Below the pieces are notes generated by a model. That model did no database searches, was not told where the DNA came from, and worked only from the letters and a program-made list of their open reading frames with translations. From contig CAISLN010000019.1 of the NCBI GenBank assembly GCA_903886275.1, positions 1 through 64,000 of the forward strand: a DNA stretch of 64,000 bases, given 5' to 3'. This document shows, piece after piece, positions 53,592 through 61,886 of the stretch. The stretch comes from an uncultured beta proteobacterium. GTDB lineage: Bacteria > Pseudomonadota > Gammaproteobacteria > Burkholderiales > Burkholderiaceae_C. The stretch's first letter is position 1, and each line of letters begins with the position of its first letter. The translations under genes were made by a program, and so were the position numbers.

Positions 53592-54155
53592 ATGAAAAAA
53601 TTATTTATCACCCCCACGTTGGCCTCCAAACTGCTGCTGACCCTGTTCGTTGGAACCGTCGGTTTCAATGCTGCTGCTTGCACACGCTGGGATATGGCCT
53701 GCAAGGCTAAGGATGCTGCCAACACGAGCGCGAAATTCGCTGCGGATGCCGCCAACCAGATCAACGGCGTAGCCAAGCCGAACCCTTTGTTGGTTCAACC
53801 GTTCAACACGCAACTAGGCCCCAAACTGATCACCCTGGTTGAGCAGATGACCGCGACCCTGGTGACTATTACCACACCGGCTCAAGCGGCTCCGGCCCTG
53901 GCCAGGATTTTGCAGATCTGGCCGATGTACGAGCAACTGGACAAGGACTTCACGATCCAACTGGTGCAGATTGCCGCACATCAACAGGTCGGCAAGAAGA
54001 CCAACGACATGGCTTCCGTGGAAACCACAGTGGCCCAGAACCTGGCGCTCAAAGGCCGTGCAATGGATGCGGAGTTGCTCCGCGTGAGCAAGCTGCCACT
54101 GGCTGCTGCGGATATGGCGATGGTGCAAAACCTGCACAAGGCGCTGGCCGAGTAA
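53592..54155 (+). CDS. Unrecognised exported protein, tandem paralogue 3
   Basis: 187 residues. Signal peptide as in copy 2 (TLASKLLLTLFVGTVGFNAA, then AC), a shorter linker, then the shared domain with more substitutions (LITLVEQMTATLVTITTPAQ, MVQNLHKALAE). The bases before the ATG (ACTTACCTCCC) match those before copy 4 and contain no Shine-Dalgarno sequence. Function unknown; the repeated copies imply dosage or heteromeric assembly. Confidence 0.75.
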   Translation: MKKLFITPTLASKLLLTLFVGTVGFNAAACTRWDMACKAKDAANTSAKFAADAANQINGVAKPNPLLVQPFNTQLGPKLITLVEQMTATLVTITTPAQAAPALARILQIWPMYEQLDKDFTIQLVQIAAHQQVGKKTNDMASVETTVAQNLALKGRAMDAELLRVSKLPLAAADMAMVQNLHKALAE

Positions 54156-54197
54156 GGCAAGAGCAAACCACTCCCCCACACCAACTACTTACCTCCC

Positions 54198-55310
54198 ATG
54201 AAAAAACCATTTATCAACCCCACGTTGGCGTCCAAACTGCTGCTGGGCCTGTTCATTGGAACCGTCGGTTTCAATGCCGCCGCTTGCGGTCGCTGGGATG
54301 TCATCTGCAAGACGAAGGCCGCTGCCAACAGCGTGGCGAAAGTTGCTACGGATTCCGGCAACGCTGTTGCTTCCACTGCCACTTCCGCTGGCAACACGGT
54401 TGCTTCTACTGCCACCTCCGCTGGCAACACGGTTGCTGCCACTGCCACTTCCACTGCCAACACGGTTGCTGCCACTGCCACTTCCACTGCCAACACGGTT
54501 GCTTCCACTGCCGACCAATTGGCAAAGCAGGGCGCGGCCATTTCCGCGGCAGAAGCAAAGACCCTGATCAACGGCGCCAAGACTGCCTACTCGGCCTCTG
54601 CCACAGAGATGACCAACGGCTACAACGCCTCAGTCAACCAGTTCAAATCCCTGTTGAACGACGCGTTGACAGCTGTCTGGCGCACTGCCGGCAAGAAAGT
54701 TGTCAACGATAGTAAAACTTTAATCGTCGGCATGAAGCACCGCGCTCAGAACCTCGACGCCGCTGGACAGGCTGCACTGAACCGGGTCAAGCGCGCCATC
54801 TCTGCCAACCATATCGACGAACAGGCACGCGCTGACATTCATGCGCTGACCAAGGCGATTGTCTATGGTGGCAACGACATTGCGAGCTCCGTCACCCATT
54901 CCAGCTTCGGCATCCAGACCTGCGACAGTGTCGGTGCGGGCAACGTGGGTGGCGAAACCTGCTACATGATGATCATGCAAACCTATCTGGAAAACGGCAA
55001 ATACAAGGTCGGCCTGGCCCGCTCGTTCGGCGTGGCCGCCAGCCCGTACCCCTCGGATATCGGTGTGGAATCTACCTTCGGCATTTTCTGGGGTCCCGGC
55101 GGCATTGACGACAACACCGGCGCATCCATCGGTCTGGGCCTAGGCGTGATGTTGGAAGAAGGTCTGGAAATTGGCATGTCCTGGGGCATTCCGACGGCTA
55201 TTCCTGATCCAAGCTCCGTTATTCCTAGCTTTTCGATTTCGATTGGCGTCGGTGCAAAGGGTGAAGCCGCCTTGACTGCAGGTTACACCAAGGTTCTGAC
55301 CAAGTTGTAA
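54198..55310 (+). CDS. Exported protein with paralogue-type N-terminus, 11-residue repeats and Gly-rich tail
   Basis: 370 residues. The first ~40 residues nearly repeat those of copies 2-3 (TLASKLLLGLFIGTVGFNAA, then AC). Residues ~54-105 are five 11-residue units of the type NTVASTATSAG, like LEA-type amphipathic repeats. A helical middle (residues ~110-235) follows, and the last ~130 residues are Gly-rich with alternating strands (VESTFGIFWGPGG, GASIGLGLGVMLEEG, FSISIGVGAKGEAALTAGYT), reminiscent of membrane-inserting or barrel-forming strands. The shared 125-residue domain of the paralogues is absent. No family recognised. Confidence 0.75.
   Translation: MKKPFINPTLASKLLLGLFIGTVGFNAAACGRWDVICKTKAAANSVAKVATDSGNAVASTATSAGNTVASTATSAGNTVAATATSTANTVAATATSTANTVASTADQLAKQGAAISAAEAKTLINGAKTAYSASATEMTNGYNASVNQFKSLLNDALTAVWRTAGKKVVNDSKTLIVGMKHRAQNLDAAGQAALNRVKRAISANHIDEQARADIHALTKAIVYGGNDIASSVTHSSFGIQTCDSVGAGNVGGETCYMMIMQTYLENGKYKVGLARSFGVAASPYPSDIGVESTFGIFWGPGGIDDNTGASIGLGLGVMLEEGLEIGMSWGIPTAIPDPSSVIPSFSISIGVGAKGEAALTAGYTKVLTKL
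54363..54515 (+). repeat. 33-bp tandem coding repeats
   Basis: Units like GCTTCCACTGCCACTTCCGC followed by TGGCAACACGGTT recur about every 33 bp, five times, encoding the 11-residue repeats of the 370-residue protein. Neighbouring units are nearly identical in DNA, so recent expansion is likely. Confidence 0.8.
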
Positions 55311-55401
55311 GCCAATACCCCGCAGGGTCAGCGCATTGTGCTGAGCCTGCGGGCTGTCGCGGCGGTATGCCGCGCGACGAAGGGTGAACGTAAAGGAAGC
55401 T

Positions 55402-56394
55402 ATGCAAGCGATCAAGAGTTGGCGCCCCCTGTTGGGCGCTTTGGGCGTGGCGCTGGCCTTGTTCGGAGCGAGCCCGCTCGCCTGGGCGCAGTGGCATGCG
55501 AAAGACGACTTCCACGACAAGCTGATGCAGTTGGGCGCAGGTCCCGATGGCGGCTCATTCGGACCGATTGGCGAGACCCTGTGCGAGGCCATGAACAAAG
55601 TGCGCTCCAGCACCTTGGTGCGCTGCGTGCCACTGCGCTCGGCCGGTTCGGTATTTAATATTTACGCGGTTGCCAATGGTTCCCTGCAGTTGGGTTTCGG
55701 CCAGGAAGATCTGGTCGCAGAGGCGTTTCTCAACAGCGAGACCAAGGGCGGCAGCACGCTGCGCACCGTGGCCATTCTTCACAACTCACCGATAGGCATC
55801 ATGGTGCGCAAGGTCTCTGGCATTACGGAACTTTCGCAAATACGCAAGGGCGTGGTGAACAAGGGCAACAAGGGTTCGGGCATTTACGCCAACGCCAGTG
55901 CGGTGCTAAAGGCCATGAACCTGGAAGAGCGCGACCTGGCAGGCGTGACCTTCCTGCCACCGACCGCGTTTGAGCGGGAATTTTGCGAAGGGCGTGTGGA
56001 TGTCATCTTCAATGCGCTGGCCCACCCTTCGGATCTGTACCGCAGGCTGCGCGCCTGTGGTGGCGAGTTCCTCGACATCCCGCCAGATATCATGAAAAAG
56101 CTGATGGCCGACAATCCGTTGCTGCGTCCCATGGATATTGCTGCGGGCATGTACGACGCCCAGCAGCCCCAGGTCAAGACACTGGGCATGCGCAATCTGC
56201 TGGTTTCCAATTCCCAGGTGGACGAAGAGGCCATCTACCGAGTCGCCAGCCTGATCAACCACGAATACAAAACCATGCAGTCCAAACAACCCTATCTGTC
56301 GAGCATGAAGCAGGTCAATCCAAGTGACTTGGATTCATTGGCTGTGCCCCTGCATGCCGGTGCACTGCGCGCCTTGAAAGAAGCGCGGCCATGA
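55402..56394 (+). CDS. TAXI-family (TRAP-associated) solute-binding protein
   Basis: 330 residues; the ATG at 55402 is chosen for AAAGGAAG just upstream, although a GTG at 55384 is in frame. Signal peptide LLGALGVALALFGASPLAWA. The pattern LGAGPDGGSFGPIGETLCEA, then VPLRSAGSVFNIYAVANGS, then LQLGFGQEDLV is that of TAXI proteins, which normally serve TRAP transporters. No TRAP permease is in the window, so it may work with the symporter or as a sensor. Its stop overlaps the secretin gene start (ATGA). Confidence 0.85.
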   Translation: MQAIKSWRPLLGALGVALALFGASPLAWAQWHAKDDFHDKLMQLGAGPDGGSFGPIGETLCEAMNKVRSSTLVRCVPLRSAGSVFNIYAVANGSLQLGFGQEDLVAEAFLNSETKGGSTLRTVAILHNSPIGIMVRKVSGITELSQIRKGVVNKGNKGSGIYANASAVLKAMNLEERDLAGVTFLPPTAFEREFCEGRVDVIFNALAHPSDLYRRLRACGGEFLDIPPDIMKKLMADNPLLRPMDIAAGMYDAQQPQVKTLGMRNLLVSNSQVDEEAIYRVASLINHEYKTMQSKQPYLSSMKQVNPSDLDSLAVPLHAGALRALKEARP

Positions 56395-58319
56395 GCGCGC
56401 CTCCAGTCGCAAGTTGTTCTGATGCCCGCCCATTGCTTCTGGGATGGAGCGGTGCCGCACTTCTGGTGTGTGCATTGGGCCTAACGCCCTTGAACGCGGC
56501 GGAAATTCCGCCGGGCCTGGCACCGACCATCCAGCAGGTGCTGAGCTCCCTTCGCCCAGACCTGGCAAAGGTCACCCAGACGGAGGCCTTGGAACGGGCG
56601 ACTTCGGCCCTGCAGCTCGCTGCGGAACTGAAACTTCCACAGGCAAGCAGGGCCATCAATGAGGCATTGCGACTGGACCCACGCAACTCTTGGTTGCATT
56701 TCTTCAACGGCCTGATCTACCACCTGCAGGCGCGCCAGGGGGACACGGAAAAAACCAATACCGCCATAGAAGGCTACCAGCAAGCGATTCGTTTCGATCC
56801 CAACAACTGGATTGCCAACGAGTTTCTCGGCCTGGCCTTTGCCGAGCAGCGACAGTTCAAGCGAGCGCAGGCCGCGTTTGCCGAAGTGCTGCTCAGCCGA
56901 CCCGATGACCTCGACACGTTACTGCGCATGATGGCTACTTCCTACCTGGGTGCCGACGCTGCCATGGCCTGCACCATGGCCGACCGGATAGCCAGTTTGT
57001 ACACCCGCCAGGAGCCGCGCCTGTTGCGCTCCAGTGTGCCGGTCTATGCCTCCTGCGGTGAATTCCAGAAAGCCGACGCACAGCGCAAGTCATACAAGGC
57101 CAGCGGTGCCACCTCAGAGGATCTTGCCCGTCTGGATCAACGGGTTGAAAGCTGGCGTGTTTTTTACAAGTACCGCAGTAACCGTGCAGAACTGGCGGAC
57201 AAGGCCGGTGCGACAGGCGCTGATCCTTTCATGCTCAAAACCCAGTTCACCGCCCCGGGTTCCTCCTTTGGTTTACCTGCGGCAGGAGGCTTTGGCTTTG
57301 GAGCTGCTCCGGGAGCCATCAGCGCCACAGCAGTTTCCAGCGGCGAGACACGCATGGTGCTCGTGGATGTGGTCATGATACGAACCCAAGACACCTTGCA
57401 GACCACCAAGGGCATCAATTTGTTGAGCACCTTGACCCTGCAATATGGCTCAGCCACAGCGCCCGCCTTTAGCGAAGCCTTTAGCCAGACCTCGGGCGCC
57501 GAAAGTGCGACGGTGGTCACCCGTGCGATCACCGTGCCGGCGCTCACCTACTCGATGAACATTGCCAATGCAAACAGCACCCTCAATGAGGTATTGGCAC
57601 GCCCCACACTGGCCGCCTTGGAGGGCATGCGCTCCGAGTTTTTCTCTGGCACCACACTGAATGCAGCGGTGGTTTCCAGCGGGACAGGTACGTCTGGCAG
57701 CGCAGTCTCGATCGAGAAGCGCTATGGCGTCAAGCTCACGGTGCTGCCGCAGGTCTTGCCAAACGGCATGGTCAAACTGGCCATAGACGCGTCGCGCACC
57801 TTTTTGCAGCCACCCAGTACCAACATCGGATTCACTTATAAATTGGAGATCTCCGAAATCACGGCCAACGCCAATGTGGTGATGCGCATGGGTGACACGC
57901 TGATATTGGGCGGACTCAGCGAGAAGGAGAGCACCAGCACCCGTGACGGTGTGCCGGGCTTACAAGACGTTCCCATTTTGCAATATTTCTTTTCTGCGCA
58001 GCAGAAGACCGACTACCAAAAATCCGTTCTGATCCTCATCACGCCGCGTCCAGCGAGCTACACCTGGCTGTCCGATGAGTCCAAGGCAGAGTTCGCAAAG
58101 ACACCGGGTGATCCTTTCAATCCCAGCATGGACGTGCTGCGCGCACGCTATAGCGACTGGTTCAAGCCCTATCCGAATCTGGCCTCGGTGTTTCACCATC
58201 TGAATGCGGCCGATCTATACCGCGAGTTCCGCACCGGCGATGTGACCTTGGAGTCATGGGACCGCATGGACAGTACCCGCTCGCGCCTGAAGCAGGCGTT
58301 GGGCTTTTTATATTACTAA
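56391..58319 (+). CDS. TPR and secretin-domain outer-membrane protein
   Basis: 642 residues. A signal-type hydrophobic segment (~18-37), TPR-like helices (~75-185: AINEALRLDPRNSWLHFFNG, YQQAIRFDPNNWIANEFLGL), a Gly/Ala-rich hinge, then a secretin domain (~340-560). Secretin hallmarks are NEVLARPTLAALEGMRSEFF, VGVKLTVLPQVLPNG-like KYGVKL, and DGVPGLQDVPILQYFFSAQQ. Secretins form gated outer-membrane rings in type II/III secretion, pili and phage export. Here N-terminal N0/N1 domains are not apparent, TPRs take their place, and no ATPase, pseudopilin or inner-membrane platform is encoded nearby. Closest to the Cpa/Tad or GspD-like group by its end motif. Confidence 0.85.
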   Translation: MSAPPVASCSDARPLLLGWSGAALLVCALGLTPLNAAEIPPGLAPTIQQVLSSLRPDLAKVTQTEALERATSALQLAAELKLPQASRAINEALRLDPRNSWLHFFNGLIYHLQARQGDTEKTNTAIEGYQQAIRFDPNNWIANEFLGLAFAEQRQFKRAQAAFAEVLLSRPDDLDTLLRMMATSYLGADAAMACTMADRIASLYTRQEPRLLRSSVPVYASCGEFQKADAQRKSYKASGATSEDLARLDQRVESWRVFYKYRSNRAELADKAGATGADPFMLKTQFTAPGSSFGLPAAGGFGFGAAPGAISATAVSSGETRMVLVDVVMIRTQDTLQTTKGINLLSTLTLQYGSATAPAFSEAFSQTSGAESATVVTRAITVPALTYSMNIANANSTLNEVLARPTLAALEGMRSEFFSGTTLNAAVVSSGTGTSGSAVSIEKRYGVKLTVLPQVLPNGMVKLAIDASRTFLQPPSTNIGFTYKLEISEITANANVVMRMGDTLILGGLSEKESTSTRDGVPGLQDVPILQYFFSAQQKTDYQKSVLILITPRPASYTWLSDESKAEFAKTPGDPFNPSMDVLRARYSDWFKPYPNLASVFHHLNAADLYREFRTGDVTLESWDRMDSTRSRLKQALGFLYY

Positions 58320-58332
58320 GAGTGACCGGACC

Positions 58333-59178
58333 ATGAACCAACACCGCATGTTCGCAACCATCACCAAAGGTCTGCTGTTCGTAAGTGCATTGCTGACCAG
58401 TGCTGTCTGGGCGGGTGATCCGGCGGAAACGAAACGCCTGCTGGCCGGGCGGTCTTGCCCGCGTTGCGACCTGCGCTACGAAAATGCGTCGCAACTGGTC
58501 TCCAAAGAGGTGGACCTGCGTGGCGCCTACATGTTCAATATCAACCTCTACAGCGCACGCCTCGACGGCGCTTCGTTGGAAAGTGCCAACCTGCAGACCG
58601 CCAATCTGGAGCGCTCCGACCTGTCGCACGCCCATATGGGACGTGCCACCCTGTCCTATGCCAGTCTGGCAGGTGCCACGCTGGTCGCCAGCGTGTTGCA
58701 ACAGGTGGTGGCCAGGGAAGCCAATTTCGATGCAGCTGATCTGTCGGATGCGGACCTTTCCACCTCCGACCTGTTTCGCTCCAGCTTCATCAATGTCTTT
58801 GCAGAAAACACCAACTTCATGAGTGCGGATCTGCGCAGCACCAACTTCAGCAAGGCCCGCCTGAGCGGCGCGCAATTCGTGAGTGCCAACTTGGCCGATG
58901 CCAACTTCAGCGGTGCGCGTCTGCCCTCCGCGGACATGCGCAGGGCGCAAATGGCACGCATCAATTTGTCAGGTGCCAACTTGGCCTACTCCAACCTCAC
59001 CGGTGCCGTGCTGAAAAACGCCAACCTGCAAAATGCGGACCTGACCGGGGTGAACCTGTCCAATGCCGATCTGCAAAACGCCGATCTGAGTGGCGCCGAA
59101 ATGGGCAGCACCTTGCTGGAGGGGGCCATCACCTGCGGCGCAAAATTCCCCGCCAACATGGTGATTACGCCTTGTTAA
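58333..59178 (+). CDS. Exported pentapeptide-repeat protein
   Basis: 281 residues with a signal peptide (GLLFVSALLTSAVWAGD). After a short segment with CPRC come about 40 pentapeptide units of the A(D/N)LXX type from residue ~55 to ~270, predicted to fold as a right-handed square beta-helix rod. A Cys pair (CGAK near the end, final Cys) may form a disulphide. Most pentapeptide proteins are cytoplasmic; an exported one directly after a secretin is unusual. Last gene of the cluster, 13 bp from the secretin stop. Confidence 0.88.
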   Translation: MNQHRMFATITKGLLFVSALLTSAVWAGDPAETKRLLAGRSCPRCDLRYENASQLVSKEVDLRGAYMFNINLYSARLDGASLESANLQTANLERSDLSHAHMGRATLSYASLAGATLVASVLQQVVAREANFDAADLSDADLSTSDLFRSSFINVFAENTNFMSADLRSTNFSKARLSGAQFVSANLADANFSGARLPSADMRRAQMARINLSGANLAYSNLTGAVLKNANLQNADLTGVNLSNADLQNADLSGAEMGSTLLEGAITCGAKFPANMVITPC

Positions 59179-59210
59179 AAGCGGCGCGCTCCGGGGTCTT
59201 TTTGTCGGCA

Positions 59211-59225
59211 CCGAACACTGTTCGG
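59211..59225. other. Small hairpin in the gap between the cluster and tolC
   Basis: CCGAAC-ACT-GTTCGG is a perfect 6-bp stem in the 284-bp gap between the convergent pentapeptide-repeat and tolC genes. It is followed on the + strand by A-rich rather than T-rich sequence. It could end transcription of the leftward operon on the minus strand only weakly. Nothing else notable is seen in the gap. Confidence 0.3.
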
Positions 59226-59462
59226 CATATCAAAAAAGCAGTGTGCGAGGGATGGGCCGGAGACATTCTGTCCAGGCGTTGTCGTCTGCGCCGATCCCTG
59301 AGTTTTGGAAAAGCGCTCTTCAACAATCGTTGTAGACGTTTGCCTGGCTTCGAGCGACACGGACCATCAGCGGCGTCTGCCCAAGCGTGCCGGTAGAGTA
59401 CGTTCCACCACCGACCTTGACCGCTTCCTGACGCCGCCCGCGCCAAGCCTGCAGCCCCGCGT

Positions 59463-60788
59463 TTACGGCGCGAGTTGGGCGTTGATGGCTTGCAGGTCAT
59501 CGTCTTTCAAAATGCCGCTGGCCTGCAGCAGCTTCAGGCCGCCCACCAGCACGTCGTAGCGCGCCTTTGCCAACGTGGCCTTGGTGCTGTAGAGCTGGCT
59601 TTGCGAGTTGAGCACATCGATGTTGATCTTCACGCCGACTTGGTAGCCGAGCTTGTTGGCGTCCAACGCGCTTTGGGTGGAGGCCTCGGCCGCCTCATAG
59701 GCGCTGACCTGGGCCAGGCCGGACTGCAGGCCGAAGAAAGCGGTGCGCGTACCCTGTGCCACCGAGCGTTTGGCGCCGTCCAGATCGCTGCGGGCCTTGT
59801 CTTCCAGGGCCAGTGTTTCCTTGACCTTGTTTTGTACCGAGTAACCGGCAAACAGGGGCAGGTTGAAGTTCAGCGCAATGCTGGCCTGGTTGCCGGTTGG
59901 CAGGGCTGACGGGTCTTGTACATTATTTGTCGAAGTGTAGCGGCCGGTCAGGTCGAGCGTGGGCTTGTGGCCGGCCTCGGCCTTTTGGGTTTCCAACTTG
60001 GCCACTTGCAGCGCAATCTCGGTCTGCTTGATGGCGGGATTGTTGGCTTCGGACTGCTGCACCCAGAAGTTCACATCGGCCGGTTGCACTGCGGTCAGCA
60101 CCAGCGGTGTTTTGAGTGGCTTGGGGGTGGTGCCGTTTTTGCCGACCAACTGGTCCAGCGCCAGCGACTTGACGCGCAGGTCGTTGTCTGCGGCCAGCTC
60201 CTGGGCCACGGTCAGGTCGTAGCGGGCCTGGGCGTCGCGGGTATCGACGATGGTGGAGGTGCCGACCTCGAAATTGCGTTTGGCCGAGGCCAGTTGCTCG
60301 GCCACAGCTGCCTTCTGGCTGCGCAAAAAGGTCAGGCTGTCGGCGGCGGCCAACACATCGAAATAGGCCTGGCTCACGCGCACCACCAGGTCCTGCCCGG
60401 CGGCCAGCAATTGGGCCTGGGCCAGGTCGGCCTGCAGCTTGCCCTGCTCATAGCTGGCCCAGTTGCCGGGGCGGTACAAGGGCTGGGATGCGGACAAGGT
60501 GGCCGACTGCGCGCCTGAGCTTGTCGCATTGATGGCAGAAGGTTGACCGTCTTGCGTTGCTACTGCGCTCAGGCCCACCGTGGGCAGGATGCCAGCTCTG
60601 GCCTGCGCGCCCCTTGCCACAGTGGCATCGGCCCCCGATTTGGCCGACTGGTAGGTCGCGTCATAGCCCTTGGCTGCGCTGAACAACTCCACCAGGCTTT
60701 GGGCCTGCGCAGTGACGGAAAAACCGGCAGCCAGGACCACCAGCAGGGGCAGCAAAGAAAAATGACGGTCGTGGCTTGTGCGGTTCAT
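59463..60788 (-). CDS. tolC: TolC-family outer-membrane channel protein
   Basis: 441 residues with a signal peptide (LLPLLVVLAAGFSVTAQA). Two internally similar halves of the outer-membrane efflux fold: SLVELFSAAKGYDATYQSAK early, then DVLAAADSLTFLRSQKAAVA, then YQVGVKINIDVLNSQSQLYS near the end. TolC trimers form the outer-membrane exit duct for RND pumps and type I secretion. Last gene of the leftward series that begins with the RND permease. Confidence 0.93.
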   Translation of the reverse strand: MNRTSHDRHFSLLPLLVVLAAGFSVTAQAQSLVELFSAAKGYDATYQSAKSGADATVARGAQARAGILPTVGLSAVATQDGQPSAINATSSGAQSATLSASQPLYRPGNWASYEQGKLQADLAQAQLLAAGQDLVVRVSQAYFDVLAAADSLTFLRSQKAAVAEQLASAKRNFEVGTSTIVDTRDAQARYDLTVAQELAADNDLRVKSLALDQLVGKNGTTPKPLKTPLVLTAVQPADVNFWVQQSEANNPAIKQTEIALQVAKLETQKAEAGHKPTLDLTGRYTSTNNVQDPSALPTGNQASIALNFNLPLFAGYSVQNKVKETLALEDKARSDLDGAKRSVAQGTRTAFFGLQSGLAQVSAYEAAEASTQSALDANKLGYQVGVKINIDVLNSQSQLYSTKATLAKARYDVLVGGLKLLQASGILKDDDLQAINAQLAP

Positions 60789-60822
60789 AAAGGGCTTTCG
60801 AAAAAATCAGGGTGCAGTGGGG

Positions 60823-61158
60823 TCAGTAGGTGGCCAGGCCGGGGTCTAACTCAGCGGCCCAGGCATGGATGCCACCGGCAATATTGGCAACGTTGTCATA
60901 GCCGCGGCTGGCCAGGAATTGCGCCACCTGCATGCTGCGTCCACCGTGGTGGCACAGGCAGGCGATGGGCTGCTCGGGGTCCAGCTCGGCCAGGCGCAGC
61001 GGCACCGTGCCCATGGGAATGGTCAGCAGCGTGAAGCCCTCGGCCTTGACGCTGGCGATGTGCAGCTCGGAGGGCTCGCGCACATCGAGCACGATGGCGC
61101 CGGCGCCGGCCTGGGCCAGCCAGGTGGCCAGGTCTTTGGGGCGGAATTGGGTAATCAT
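60823..61158 (-). CDS. Single-domain rhodanese
   Basis: 111 residues from the ATG at 61158. Rhodanese fold with IVLDVREPSELHIASVKAEG and the active-site loop CLCHHGGRSMQVAQFLASRG, whose Cys would carry the persulphide. No signal peptide, so cytoplasmic; GlpE/PspE-like size. 22 bp downstream of the methyltransferase-like gene. Confidence 0.92.
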   Translation of the reverse strand: MITQFRPKDLATWLAQAGAGAIVLDVREPSELHIASVKAEGFTLLTIPMGTVPLRLAELDPEQPIACLCHHGGRSMQVAQFLASRGYDNVANIAGGIHAWAAELDPGLATY

Positions 61159-61180
61159 GGGGCTTCGATCTTCGCTTGGC

Positions 61181-61843
61181 TTAGAACGCGAAACGCGACT
61201 TTTCGGCAAAGTTTTGCAAACGCGGTGCGTCGCAGTCCCAGGGTTGGATGGTGTGGAAATCGGTGGCGCTGGTGCGTGTGACAAAGGTGGCGCGCATCAC
61301 CGGCTCATCGCCCACCACGGCGGCCAGGCGGCCGCCCACCTTGAGCTGGTCCAGCAGCTTGTGCGGAATGTCGGCCACCGAGCCGCCCAATACGATCACA
61401 TCAAAGGGTCCGTGGGCCGCGGCACCTTGCGAGCCGTCGCCCTGGCGCACATCGGCATTGGTGATGCCGGCGGTTTGCAGATTGCGTTTGGCAAAGGCCA
61501 CCAGTTCGGGATTGAGCTCCAGCGACAACACGCTGGCCGCCTGGTGCGCCAACAGCGCCGTCAGAAAACCCGAGCCGGTGCCGATTTCCAAGACCTTGTC
61601 GGTCTTCTTCACATTCAGGTCTTGCAGCAAGCGGGCTTCCAGGCGCGGCGCCAGCATGCACTGACCACCCGGCAGGGGGAGCTCCAGGTCGGCATAGGCC
61701 AGGGCCTTGTGGGCGTCGGCCACAAAGGCATCGCGGCGCACCGAAGCCAGCAGGCCGAGCACGCCGGTGTCGAGCACATTCCAGGGGCGGATCTGCTGCT
61801 CGATCATGTTGAAGCGGGCTTTTTGGATGTCGATGGAAGGCAT
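61181..61843 (-). CDS. Protein-L-isoaspartate O-methyltransferase-family protein
   Basis: 220 residues from the ATG at 61843, which has AGGAG upstream. S-adenosylmethionine-binding Rossmann fold with VLEIGTGSGFLTALLAHQAA. The N-terminal ARFNMIEQQIRPWNVLD and PLPGGQCMLAPRLEARLLQD fit the PCMT family, although the repair enzyme's active-site region is only loosely kept. It may repair isoaspartyl residues or methylate something else. The gene sits 43 bp downstream of the RND permease. Confidence 0.88.
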   Translation of the reverse strand: MPSIDIQKARFNMIEQQIRPWNVLDTGVLGLLASVRRDAFVADAHKALAYADLELPLPGGQCMLAPRLEARLLQDLNVKKTDKVLEIGTGSGFLTALLAHQAASVLSLELNPELVAFAKRNLQTAGITNADVRQGDGSQGAAAHGPFDVIVLGGSVADIPHKLLDQLKVGGRLAAVVGDEPVMRATFVTRTSATDFHTIQPWDCDAPRLQNFAEKSRFAF

Positions 61844-61886
61844 TAAAAATACTCCTGGGGGGTATGGTGGTGGATTGTAAGCAATT

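Noticed and set aside
54363-54515. Possible CRISPR-like array
   Set aside because: The 33-bp units are contiguous, have no spacers and stay in frame inside a coding sequence.
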